NCBI RefSeq assembly: GCF_039871655.1
Contig: NZ_JBDPLZ010000003.1
Span: 310,001 to 374,000, forward strand
Origin: Actinocorallia sp039871655
GTDB taxonomy: Bacteria > Actinomycetota > Actinomycetes > Streptosporangiales > Streptosporangiaceae
Reading direction: 5' to 3'
Length of the DNA: 64,000 bases
How positions within the stretch are numbered: position 1 is the stretch's first letter; every line of letters begins with the position of its first letter. Under the pieces are notes generated by a model that did no database searches, was not told the origin of the DNA, and worked only from the letters and a program-made list of their open reading frames with translations. The position numbers were made by a program, and so were the translations under genes. Below, piece after piece: positions 34,500 through 42,329 of this stretch.

Positions 34500-35537
34500 A
34501 TGCGAGCAACGTTCATGTACGGCGCGGGGGACGTGCGGATCGACACGGTCCCCGACCCGGTGGTCCAGGAGCCGACGGACGCCCTGGTGCGGGTGGTGGC
34601 CGCCTGCATCTGCGGATCGGACCTGCACCCCTACCACTCGATGCCGGCCTCGGCCGAGGGGACGCCCATGGGGCATGAGTTCATCGGTGTCGTGGAGGAG
34701 ACCGGCTCGGAGGTGTCGACCGTGAGGAGGGGCGATCTGGTGATCGCGCCGTTCGCGTGGTCGGACGGCACGTGCGAGTTCTGCCGGGAGGGGCTGCAGA
34801 CGTCCTGCCTGCACGGCGGGTTCTGGGCGGCGGGCGGGACCGGCGGCGGCCAGGCCGAGGCGGTCCGGGTTCCGCTGGCGGACGGGACGCTGGTCAAGGC
34901 GCCCGTCGGCGAGGACTCGGAACTCCTTCCCGGGCTGCTGACGCTGTCGGACGTGTACGGGACGGGCTACCACGCCGCCAGGCGCGCGAACGTCGTCCCG
35001 GGCGATTCGGTCGTGGTGATCGGGGACGGCGCGGTCGGGCTGCTGGCGGTGCTGTCGGCCCGGCAGTTGGGCGCCGAGCGGATCGTGCTGATGGGGCGGC
35101 ATGAGGACCGCACGGATCTGGGTGTGGAGTTCGGCGCCACCGACGTGGTCGCCGAGCGCGGTGAGGAGGGGATCGAGAAGGTCCGCGAGCTGACCGGCGG
35201 CCACGGCGCTCGCAAGGTGCTGGAGGCGGTCGGCCACATGCCCGCCTACGAACAGGCCGTCGGCGTGGTCCGCCCCGGCGGGGTGATCTCCCGGGTCGGG
35301 GTGCCGCAGTACAGCGACGCGCCGGTCGGCTTCTCCAGCCTGTTCGGCCCCAACATCACCCTGACCGGCGGCCCCGCCCCGGTCCGCGCCTACATCGAGG
35401 AGCTGATGCCCGCCATCCTGGACGGCACGGTCCAACCCGGCAAGGTCTTCGACCGCACCATCAGCCTGGAGGAGATCCCCGACGGCTACCGCGCCATGGA
35501 CCGGCGCGAGGCCCTCAAAGTCCTCATCCGCCCGTAG
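34500..35537 (+). CDS. Zinc-dependent alcohol dehydrogenase
   Basis: 345 residues, MDR superfamily. Catalytic zinc ligands in CICGSDLHPYHS and GHEFIGVV; NAD-binding VVVIGDGAVGLLAVLSARQLG. The structural-zinc region is reduced (CEFCREGLQTSC). It resembles the glutathione-independent formaldehyde/sorbitol-type ADH group. GGAGG lies 8 nt before ATG 34500. Substrate unknown. Confidence 0.88.
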   Translation: MRATFMYGAGDVRIDTVPDPVVQEPTDALVRVVAACICGSDLHPYHSMPASAEGTPMGHEFIGVVEETGSEVSTVRRGDLVIAPFAWSDGTCEFCREGLQTSCLHGGFWAAGGTGGGQAEAVRVPLADGTLVKAPVGEDSELLPGLLTLSDVYGTGYHAARRANVVPGDSVVVIGDGAVGLLAVLSARQLGAERIVLMGRHEDRTDLGVEFGATDVVAERGEEGIEKVRELTGGHGARKVLEAVGHMPAYEQAVGVVRPGGVISRVGVPQYSDAPVGFSSLFGPNITLTGGPAPVRAYIEELMPAILDGTVQPGKVFDRTISLEEIPDGYRAMDRREALKVLIRP

Positions 35538-35667
35538 GACGCGCATCGGACAGACACCACCGGGCGCCGGACTGCTTCAGCAACTTTGAAACAGACCTTA
35601 GAGAAGACGCAGGTCAGGGATAGGTTCTCTGGATTCTCCGCGCTTGCCACCGGGCTCGTGGCCGGGC

Positions 35668-36597
35668 TCAGTGGGAACCCGGCGGGCCGCCGGTCCGGGT
35701 CTTCGGCAGGTGGTCCTCGGTCGCGGCGCGGAGGGCGCGGACGCATGCGGCGACGGCGGGGTGCTCGCCGGCTCCGCGACGGTAGGCGATCTTGGTTCTG
35801 CGTCGTGTCGGCAGCGGCACGAGGCGTACGCCGTCGGGGAGTCGGCCGGTGCCGAGTTGCGGTACCAGGGCGACGCCCTGGCCGGCCGCGACCAGGGTCA
35901 GCACGGCGGTGAAGTCGTCCACATGGTGGCGTATCCGCGGTGTGAATCCCGCGGCCTGGCAGGCGCGTACGGCCACGGTGCGGCAGAGGGTGCCCGGTGA
36001 GGCCGCGATCCAGTCCGCGTCCCGGAACCCGCCGACCGGGTCCGCGGGCGCTGCGGCGTCCGCTGTGGCGGGGACCGCGAGGAAGACCGTCTCCTCCAGC
36101 AGGGGCGTCGAGTCGAGCGTGGGGTCGGGTTCGACGGGCGCCAGGTCGTAGTCGTGCAGCAGCGCCACGTCGAGCCGCCGTTCCCGCAGCGCTTCGGGGG
36201 CCGCGGCCGGGTCCAGTTCGGTGACCATCAGGTCGAGTCCCGGGTGGTCACGGCCCAGCGAGACCAGCGCCGCAGGCAGCAGGGTGTGCACGGCGGTCGG
36301 GAACGCTCCGATGTGCACGGTCCCGCTCAGGCCGGTCCGGGCTGCGGCGAGGGCTGCCGAGGCCGCCTCCAGTGCGGCGAGCACGGTCTCGGTGTGCTCG
36401 ACCAGTGCGACGCCCGCCGGGGTGAGGGCGACTCCGCGGCCGGTCCGCTCCAGCAGCGCCACCCCTGCCTCGCGTTGCAGGGCCGAGAGCTGCTGGGACA
36501 CGGCCGACGGCGTGTAGGTGTGGGCCTGGGCCACTGCGGCGATGGTGCCGAGCCTGGCCAGATCGCGGAGCAGCCGCAGGCGGCGGACATCAAGCAT
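35668..36597 (-). CDS. LysR family regulator
   Basis: 309 residues. DVRRLRLLRDLARLGTIAAV and TPSAVSQQLSALQREAGVAL form the winged helix; the rest is a periplasmic-binding-like effector domain. It is divergent from the DapA-like gene across 70 bp that include the palindrome TTCATGAA (36618-36625), so it probably regulates that gene. Confidence 0.9.
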   Translation of the reverse strand: MLDVRRLRLLRDLARLGTIAAVAQAHTYTPSAVSQQLSALQREAGVALLERTGRGVALTPAGVALVEHTETVLAALEAASAALAAARTGLSGTVHIGAFPTAVHTLLPAALVSLGRDHPGLDLMVTELDPAAAPEALRERRLDVALLHDYDLAPVEPDPTLDSTPLLEETVFLAVPATADAAAPADPVGGFRDADWIAASPGTLCRTVAVRACQAAGFTPRIRHHVDDFTAVLTLVAAGQGVALVPQLGTGRLPDGVRLVPLPTRRRTKIAYRRGAGEHPAVAACVRALRAATEDHLPKTRTGGPPGSH

Positions 36598-36667
36598 GAG
36601 CTCAGCTTACGTATCGCTTCATGAATCGGAACTGGATCTTCACATTCGGTCCCGCGACGATGGTTCC

Positions 36668-37522
36668 ATGACACTCGACGGTCTCTACGTCCCATTGATC
36701 ACTCCGTTCGAGGCCTCCGGCGAGGTGGCCCTGGACGCCCTGGAGCTGCTCGCCCGGCGGCTGCTCGCCGACGGCGCGACGGGCCTGGTCGCGCTCGGCA
36801 CCACGGGGGAGCCCGGCTCGCTCACGGACGCGGAGAAGCGGGCCGTGATCGAGGTGGCGGCCCGGGTCTGCCGGGAGCGGTCGGCGCCGCTCGTGGTGGG
36901 CGCCGCCACGGCCGGGGAGCTGCGGCGGCTGGGCGGGCACCCGGAGGTCGTCGCCGCGCTGAGCGTGGTGCCCCCGTTCGTCCGCCCCGGTGAGGAGGGC
37001 GTCGTCGCGCACTTCGCGCATCTGGCCGAGCTGAGCCCGGTGCCCCTCGTCGTCTACGACATTCCGTACCGCACGGGCCAGTACCTGTCGGCAGGGGCGC
37101 TGCGGAGGCTCGCGGCGATCCCCGGCGTCGCCGGAGTGAAGTCCTCACCCGGCGGGATCAACGACGACACCATCGAGCTGCTGGCCGATCCGCCTCGCGG
37201 GTTCGCGATCCTCGGCGGCGACGATCCGTACATCTCGCCGATGCTGGCGCTCGGCGCGCACGGCGGCGTCCTGGCCTCGGCGCTGGTCGCCACAGCCGAC
37301 TTCGCGCGGCTCATCACCGCGTGGCGGGCCGGCGACGTGTCCGGGGCGCGCGCCCTCGGACACCGCCTGGCGCGGCTGTCGCTCCGGCTGTTCACGGAAC
37401 CGAACCCCACGGTGGTCAAGGCGGTGCTGCACGCGCGGGGCGCCATCCCCACCCCCGATGTGCGGCTGCCGCTGCTGGCCGCCTCCCCGGCCGCGGTGGC
37501 AGCGGCGATCGGCTCGTCCTGA
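36668..37522 (+). CDS. DHDPS/N-acetylneuraminate lyase family aldolase
   Basis: 284 residues. TIM-barrel motifs LVALGTTGEPGSLTDAEK, VVYDIPYRTGQYLS (catalytic Tyr) and VAGVKSSPGG (Schiff-base Lys). The family covers dihydrodipicolinate synthase and related 2-oxo-acid aldolases; the standalone location next to a LysR regulator favours a catabolic aldolase over DapA. No clear ribosome-binding site before ATG 36668. Confidence 0.85.
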   Translation: MTLDGLYVPLITPFEASGEVALDALELLARRLLADGATGLVALGTTGEPGSLTDAEKRAVIEVAARVCRERSAPLVVGAATAGELRRLGGHPEVVAALSVVPPFVRPGEEGVVAHFAHLAELSPVPLVVYDIPYRTGQYLSAGALRRLAAIPGVAGVKSSPGGINDDTIELLADPPRGFAILGGDDPYISPMLALGAHGGVLASALVATADFARLITAWRAGDVSGARALGHRLARLSLRLFTEPNPTVVKAVLHARGAIPTPDVRLPLLAASPAAVAAAIGSS

Positions 37523-37590
37523 GCGGGAGGTCCGCGGAAACGGCGTGAAATCGCGGGCGGTCCTCTCCGGCGGGGAGGCAGGATGCGGGG

Positions 37591-38496
37591 ATGACTTTCG
37601 AAGAAGGGGAAGCGGTCTTCGTCTCGCCGGGGGAGCGTGAGCGGCTCGTCGTGCGGTTCGGGCCCGAGGTGCTCTCCTGGTGTGAGGAACTGCCCGCTTT
37701 GGTGAAGGCGCTCACGGACCGCTGGGGTCTGGAGGTCATCGGGTCGGGCGGGGGCGGCACCTCGCGGGTGTTCCGCTGCATGCGGCGTGATGGCCGAGCA
37801 CCGGTGTGGTTGAAACTCACTCCGGATCCCGTGATCGCCGGGGAAGAAGCCGAGGCCTTGCAAGCTTGGGCGGGACGGCCGTCGGTGGTCCGCCTGCAGG
37901 CGCAGGACGTGGATTCGGGCGCGCTGCTGCTGCAGGACGTGGCACCGGGGGTCCCCGCGCGGCGCCTGGCGTGGCGGCCGTCGCAGGCGGCCGCGCTGCT
38001 GCGGGATCTGCGTCACCCGCCTTTGCCCGTGCGGCCGCGCTCGGTGCTGCGTCCGCTGTCGGATCGTGTCGGGTTCCTCTTCGAGTTGACGGCCCGGAGG
38101 CTGCACGCCCTCGGCATGGACGACCTGCTGCCCCCGCCGGCCGTCGAGCGGGCCAGAAAGTCGGCTCTGCGTCTGGCGGGCAGCGGCCCGGTGTCCCTGG
38201 TGCACGGTGACCTTCACACCGCCAACGTGCTCTCGGGTCCCGCGTCCCGTCTGGTGGCGATCGACCCGCGTCCGGCCTGGGGCGACCCCGATTTCGACGC
38301 GGTGGACTGGGTGCTGGAAGGCGCCGTCTGCCTGGAAGAGCTCCAGCGGCGGATCGAGGAGCTGGCGGCCCTGGTTCCCGGGCTCTCCCGCGACCGCCTG
38401 CTGGCCTGGTGCCGAGCGCTCGCCGTCCTCCTGGCGGTTCCCGCGCTCCACACGCGGCGGGACGACCCGCACATCCGTTTCCTTCTGGGCCTGTGA
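37591..38496 (+). CDS. Aminoglycoside phosphotransferase family (APH(6)-like) kinase
   Basis: 301 residues. Brenner's motif VHGDLHTANVL with catalytic Asp, then AIDPRPAWGDPDFDAVDW, typical of the streptomycin 6-kinase branch. The N-terminal lobe has VIGSGGGGTSRVFRCMR and a Lys in VWLKLTPD. It may phosphorylate an aminoglycoside or an ordinary metabolite; resistance cannot be inferred from sequence alone. Confidence 0.8.
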   Translation: MTFEEGEAVFVSPGERERLVVRFGPEVLSWCEELPALVKALTDRWGLEVIGSGGGGTSRVFRCMRRDGRAPVWLKLTPDPVIAGEEAEALQAWAGRPSVVRLQAQDVDSGALLLQDVAPGVPARRLAWRPSQAAALLRDLRHPPLPVRPRSVLRPLSDRVGFLFELTARRLHALGMDDLLPPPAVERARKSALRLAGSGPVSLVHGDLHTANVLSGPASRLVAIDPRPAWGDPDFDAVDWVLEGAVCLEELQRRIEELAALVPGLSRDRLLAWCRALAVLLAVPALHTRRDDPHIRFLLGL

Positions 38497-38711
38497 GCGG
38501 GGCTTCACCTCTTGGGCGTTCTCATCTCATGGGGAGCCGGGTCCGCGGCCCCTCTGGCGTGGTTCGAGGAGGCCGGCCGGAATACGCCCGGCTGATCGCC
38601 GCCCAAGGCGGGATCGACCTCGTCCAGGTCCTGCCACAGACGCCGGCGATCCGGGTTCCGGCTCGGCATCCATCGCAGGGGCGCTGAGCGGGATGATCCA
38701 CCGCTGAAAAT

Positions 38712-38725
38712 TATAACGTGTTCTA
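38712..38725. promoter_or_regulatory. KstR-like operator before the MCP hydrolase gene
   Basis: TATAACGTGTTCTA fits TnnAACnnGTTnnA exactly, the consensus of KstR, which controls sterol catabolism in actinobacteria. It lies 11 nt before the ATG, overlapping the likely promoter. No kstR gene is in this window. Confidence 0.55.
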
Positions 38726-38735
38726 GCATGGCGGG

Positions 38736-39587
38736 ATGGATGTGTCTTACGAGGGGACGAAGAGGCAAATCGCCACCGACAAGGGCGTGCTGCGCTATCA
38801 CGAGGCGGGCGAAGGGCCACCGCTCCTGCTTCTGCACGGCTCGGGCATCGGGGTCAGCGGCTGGCGGAACTACCGGGGAAACCTGGACGTCTTCGCCGAG
38901 CACTTTCACTGCTACATCCTTGAATTCCCCGGCTTCGGAGTGAGCGACCCCGTCGACGGGCACCCTGTGCCGACGGCCGCATCGTCGGTGGTCCGCTTCA
39001 TGGACGCCCTCGGAATCGGATCGGCCGCGATGATCGGCAATTCGATGGGCGGAGTCGTCGGCATCAACGTGGCCATCAAGCATCCCGAGCGAGTGGGCAA
39101 GCTCGTCACCATCGGCGGCGTGGGACCGAACATCTTCAGCCAGCATCCGAGCGAGGGCACACGCCTGCTGCAGGAGTTCGCGGACGGGCCCAGCCGCGAC
39201 AAGCTGGTCCGCTGGCTCGAGTGCATGGTCTACGACCGCGACATGATCACCGAGGAGCGCATCAAGGAACGCTGGCAGGCGGCCAACGACCCCGAGTCGC
39301 ACAAGACCCTGGCCGCAATGTACGGCTCCGCAGCGTTCGCGGCCCAGCAGCAGGCCATGGCCGCTTCCGGCGCGCCGCCGTACTGGTCGATGCTGGGCAA
39401 AGTGCAGTGCCCGACCCTGCTGACATGGGGCCGCGACGACCGACAGTGCCCACCGGACATGCCGCTGCTCCCGATGCGACTGATCCCTCATGCCGAGCTG
39501 CACATTTTCCCCAATTGCGGGCACTGGGTGATGGTCGAGGCTAAACAGGCATTCGAGCGGATCACCCTCGAGTTCCTGCTCCGATGA
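38736..39587 (+). CDS. Meta-cleavage-product hydrolase (HsaD/BphD-like)
   Basis: 283 residues. RYHEAGEGPPLLLLHGSG, nucleophile elbow MIGNSMGGVVG, Asp in TWGRDDRQCP and His in NCGHWVMVEAKQAFE form the triad of C-C hydrolases that cleave ring-fission products. It resembles HsaD of sterol degradation, and a KstR-like box lies upstream. The sterol link is an inference. It stands alone, without the other hsa genes. Confidence 0.8.
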   Translation: MDVSYEGTKRQIATDKGVLRYHEAGEGPPLLLLHGSGIGVSGWRNYRGNLDVFAEHFHCYILEFPGFGVSDPVDGHPVPTAASSVVRFMDALGIGSAAMIGNSMGGVVGINVAIKHPERVGKLVTIGGVGPNIFSQHPSEGTRLLQEFADGPSRDKLVRWLECMVYDRDMITEERIKERWQAANDPESHKTLAAMYGSAAFAAQQQAMAASGAPPYWSMLGKVQCPTLLTWGRDDRQCPPDMPLLPMRLIPHAELHIFPNCGHWVMVEAKQAFERITLEFLLR

Positions 39588-39594
39588 GCCGACG

Positions 39595-39634
39595 GCCTGG
39601 CCATGAAGGTGAGATCTCACCGACAAGGCCAGGC
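39595..39634. terminator. Nested palindrome after the hydrolase gene
   Basis: GCCTGGCC and GGCCAGGC enclose a perfect inner palindrome GGTGAGATCTCACC. The whole symmetrical unit begins 7 nt after the stop codon. It probably terminates transcription, although the inner palindrome could also be a protein-binding site. Confidence 0.55.
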
Positions 39635-40074
39635 ATCATCCTGGACCCCGCGGCCCTGAACGCGCAGCTCGCGTTCGCAGAGCTCCTCGCAGAACCCCAG
39701 GCGTCAGCTCGAACCAGGACGCCGGTAGGCCGTTACGGCGGTCGCGCCTGTGGAGTTGCACGACGGAAGGCCGTACGACGTCGCGTGGATCGCGGTTGCC
39801 GTGGCGGAGACAGCCCAGCCCGCGAGCGTCGGGGCCGAAGACTCCTTCGGCGACCTCGATTCAAGCGGGAGGCTTGCAGGGCTGCTCCAGTTCCAAGGAT
39901 GTGGAACGAGCTGCCCTGAGCATCCTCATCCACTTCGCCCCTGGTGTGTCGATCCTTAGCAGCACCCAGTCCTTAAGCGGAGAACTACTCCCATCTGAAA
40001 TGCACCGGCCGCACATAGACGATAATGTCTATATGATGCTCGAAGCGTGACCAACTAGACGTGAAGGACTTTGC
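39635..40074. other. Gene-poor region with promoter dyad
   Basis: About 440 bp with no supported gene. Frames around 39750-39959 carry no recognisable domain. Near the right end, ATAGAC-n6-GTCTAT at 40015-40032 is an AT-rich dyad about 45 nt upstream of the small membrane protein, probably part of its promoter. Confidence 0.35.
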
Positions 40075-40374
40075 ATGGCATCGCAGGACTCTTCTGCCGG
40101 GGGCTGGGGATGTGCCGGAATCCTCCTGTTGGTGGCGCTCGGGTTCGGGCTGTTCGGCTTCAGCGAGATCCGATCCGGCGGCAGCTGCGCGGGCAAGACC
40201 ATGACGGCCGACGATACGTGCTCAACCACCGTGAACGGCGAGATAACCACCCGGAACGCCGGCGAGCAGGCCTCGGAGAACCGCCGAATGGGCTGGATCA
40301 TGCTCGGCATCGGCGGTGTGGCCGGGGTCGCCTGCGTTCTCCTCGTCTCAAGCGTCTGGTCCGACCGCAGGTAG
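40075..40374 (+). CDS. Small membrane protein, 99 aa
   Basis: Two membrane segments, about residues 11-30 (GCAGILLLVALGFGLFGF) and 72-92 (GWIMLGIGGVAGVACVLLVS), with a Cys-containing loop (SCAGKTMTADDTCSTT) between them. AAGGA lies 6 nt before ATG 40075. No family is recognised. It lies at the edge of a mobile-element remnant zone. Confidence 0.65.
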   Translation: MASQDSSAGGWGCAGILLLVALGFGLFGFSEIRSGGSCAGKTMTADDTCSTTVNGEITTRNAGEQASENRRMGWIMLGIGGVAGVACVLLVSSVWSDRR

Positions 40375-40402
40375 CCTCGGTTTTCGTCGGGCAACCAGAC
40401 GA

Positions 40403-40552
40403 ACATCCGCCCTCCGCTACCTCGTCCCCCAAGCACCAGCCCCGGTCATCGCCCGCATGCTCGGCTCCACCGACCAGCAGACCACCCGCACCGCCGCTGA
40501 CGCCGGCGCACCCTGGAGCCCCTACGCACCCGGCGAACATCACAGACAGTGA
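40403..40552 (+). pseudogene. Tyrosine recombinase C-terminal remnant
   Basis: The frame reads SALRYLVPQAPAPVIARMLG, then an altered TTRT segment and a tail PWSPYAPGEHHRQ before TGA. This resembles the end of an integrase-like protein without its catalytic core. A similar tail (TPWSRYAPGNHHKT) ends near 52262. The stop codon lies inside repeat R1. Confidence 0.5.
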
Positions 40553-40612
40553 CGCCCGGCGGAGAACACAGACCACCCGATCACCGGGCCTTACCAGGGC
40601 GGCGACCCTTGA
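40538..40612. repeat. Dispersed repeat R1
   Basis: Begins CATCACAGACAGTGACGCCC and contains ACACAGACCACCCGATCACC and CCTTACCAGG, ending near ACCCTTGA. It is related to R2 (52255-52306) and R3 (52817-52892). All copies adjoin mobile-element remnants. Confidence 0.65.
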
Positions 40613-40680
40613 GTGCGCGTTCGGGAGCGGAGTCGTCTCGGCGCGCCCTGCGGCTTCTGGGCGCCGTCACCCGCGGCCGG

Positions 40681-41268
40681 TCACGGCGGGGTGTTCGTGG
40701 CGGGGGCGCCGGCCGGGCGGAAGAGGCGCCAGAAGGCCAGGGCGATGTCGTGCGGGGGGTCGGCGGGGCGTTCGGTGAGCCAGTGGGCGATGACGCCGGT
40801 GAGGGCTCCGGCGAGGTAGGCGGCGTGGACGTCGACGGGGACGCCGGGGGGGCAGGGCGGGCGGTGGCCCTGGGTGAAGCGGTCGGTGAGGGCGGTGGTG
40901 ACGCCGTGGCGGATGCGGGTGATGAAGCGGGCGCTGCCCTGGGTGCCGAGCATGCGCTGGTAGAGGGCGGCGTTGGCGGCGACGTGGCCGAAGAGGTCGA
41001 GCAGGGGCGCGGGGGCGTGGTCGCGGGGGGCGTCCAGGGGGCACAGGGCGGCGGCGTGGGCGAGGTGGGTGACGGCGTCCTCCATGGCGTCGGTGAGGAG
41101 GCTGTCGAGGTCGGGGTAGTGCTGGTAGACGGTGGCGCGGTTGACCTCGGCCTGGCGGGCGACGGCGGCCATGGTGAGGGCGGCGGGGTCGCGGCGGGCG
41201 GCGAGGTGGAGGATCGCGGCGCGTAGGCGGGTGCGGGTGCGCTGTGCGCGGGGGTCGTCCGGGTTCAC
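40681..41268 (-). CDS. TetR/AcrR family regulator
   Basis: 195 residues from a GTG. RTRLRAAILHLAARRDPAAL and AAVARQAEVNRATVYQHYPD form the HTH. The C-terminal domain is of the TetR_C type with the DLFGHVAANAALYQRMLG segment. It is divergent from the DsbA-TPR gene, with a 17-bp inverted repeat between them, so that gene is its probable target. Confidence 0.85.
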   Translation of the reverse strand: MNPDDPRAQRTRTRLRAAILHLAARRDPAALTMAAVARQAEVNRATVYQHYPDLDSLLTDAMEDAVTHLAHAAALCPLDAPRDHAPAPLLDLFGHVAANAALYQRMLGTQGSARFITRIRHGVTTALTDRFTQGHRPPCPPGVPVDVHAAYLAGALTGVIAHWLTERPADPPHDIALAFWRLFRPAGAPATNTPP

Positions 41269-41280
41269 GGCAGAACTCTA

Positions 41281-41328
41281 CGACAGCCGTCGCTTAAATG
41301 ACATGTGTTGCTTAAGCGACGGCTGTCG
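41281..41328. promoter_or_regulatory. TetR operator with 17-bp inverted repeat
   Basis: CGACAGCCGTCGCTTAA at 41281-41297 and its exact complement at 41312-41328 are separated by 14 nt. A third partial copy GTCGCTTAATG follows at 41325. It sits between the divergent TetR and DsbA-TPR genes. Confidence 0.75.
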
Positions 41329-41342
41329 CTTAATGTGCGGTC

Positions 41343-42323
41343 ATGCGTATCGAGATCTGGGCGGACGTGGTCTGCCCGTGGGCCTACATCGGCAAGCGGC
41401 GCCTGGAGCGCGCCCTGTCCCGCGAGCCGGGCGAGCGGGCCGAGGTGGTGTGGCGGCCCTTCCGCATCGACCCGTCCGCCCCGGCGCAGGCCGTCCCGCT
41501 GACGGAGGCCCTGTCGGACCCGGTGGCCGGCGAGGCGCTCGCCGCCTGCGCTCCTGGGCTCTCACCGGAGGACAACCGCTCCCGGGTCGCGCTGATCGCC
41601 GCGGAGGAGGGCCTGGGGCCGCGGTGGGGCGCGGCGTGGCGGGCCGACAGCCACGCCGCCCACCGGCTGATCGCCCTGGCGTTCCAGGAGGACGGGTCGC
41701 GGCTGCAGGACGCCGTCGTCGAGGCGATCCTCAAGGCCCACTTCATCGACGCGCTCGACATCAGTTCCACGGACGTGCTGGGACGCCTCGCGGGCGAGGC
41801 GGGATTCACCGCGGGGGAGCACCTGCTGGCCGAGGGCGCCGGTGGCGGCCTGGTGCGGGAGCTGGTGCTCACCGGCAAGGCCATGGGGGTCAGGACCTCG
41901 CCCACGATCGTGGTGCACGGCAGGGCCCTGGCGGGAGCGCAGCCGCCGGAGACGATCGGGGAGTTCATCCGCCACGCCGCGCGGCAGGAGCACCGGCGGC
42001 TGCCCGAGGAGGTCGAGCGGCTGCGGCACGCCGAGTCGCTGCTGGACCAGCGGGACCCGCTGGGGGCCCTGGTGCTGCTGCGCCCCCTGCTGGAGGACCA
42101 CGGCACCGACCGGGGCGTCCGGATGCTCGCGGCCCGCGCCTACTACGCCTCGGCGCAGCTCGGCCGGGCGACCGAGGCCCTGCAGGACCTGGTGGCCCGG
42201 TCGCCGGACGACTCCTACGCCCGCTATCTGCTCGGCCGCACCCTGCAGCGGCGCGGACGGGACGAGGAGGCGGCGGTGCACCTGTCGCTGGCCACCGTCA
42301 TGACACCGGGGTACGCCGGCTGA
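41343..42323 (+). CDS. DsbA/FrnE-like oxidoreductase with C-terminal TPR
   Basis: 326 residues. Residues 1-210 are a FrnE/DsbA-like thioredoxin domain (MRIEIWADVVCPWAYIGKRR; GKAMGVRTSPTIVVHGRALA with the cis-Pro loop). The active-site motif is CPWA, so it has only one Cys. Residues about 220-326 form TPR-like helical pairs (DPLGALVLLRPLLEDHG, SAQLGRATEALQDLVARSPD). It probably acts as an isomerase or glutathione-type transferase, and the TPR may bind partners. It is controlled by the divergent TetR. Confidence 0.82.
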   Translation: MRIEIWADVVCPWAYIGKRRLERALSREPGERAEVVWRPFRIDPSAPAQAVPLTEALSDPVAGEALAACAPGLSPEDNRSRVALIAAEEGLGPRWGAAWRADSHAAHRLIALAFQEDGSRLQDAVVEAILKAHFIDALDISSTDVLGRLAGEAGFTAGEHLLAEGAGGGLVRELVLTGKAMGVRTSPTIVVHGRALAGAQPPETIGEFIRHAARQEHRRLPEEVERLRHAESLLDQRDPLGALVLLRPLLEDHGTDRGVRMLAARAYYASAQLGRATEALQDLVARSPDDSYARYLLGRTLQRRGRDEEAAVHLSLATVMTPGYAG

Positions 42324-42329
42324 ACCCCG

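Noticed and set aside
37591..38496. Calling the APH-like kinase an aminoglycoside resistance gene
   Set aside because: Only family motifs are visible; many homologues phosphorylate housekeeping metabolites.
39750..39959. A 69-codon frame after the hydrolase gene
   Set aside because: No ribosome-binding site, no recognisable domain and it ends in a repeat-associated zone.
40412..40560. CRISPR or tandem repeat array in the repeat zone
   Set aside because: The copies are only three, dispersed over 12 kb, unequal in length and without regular spacers.
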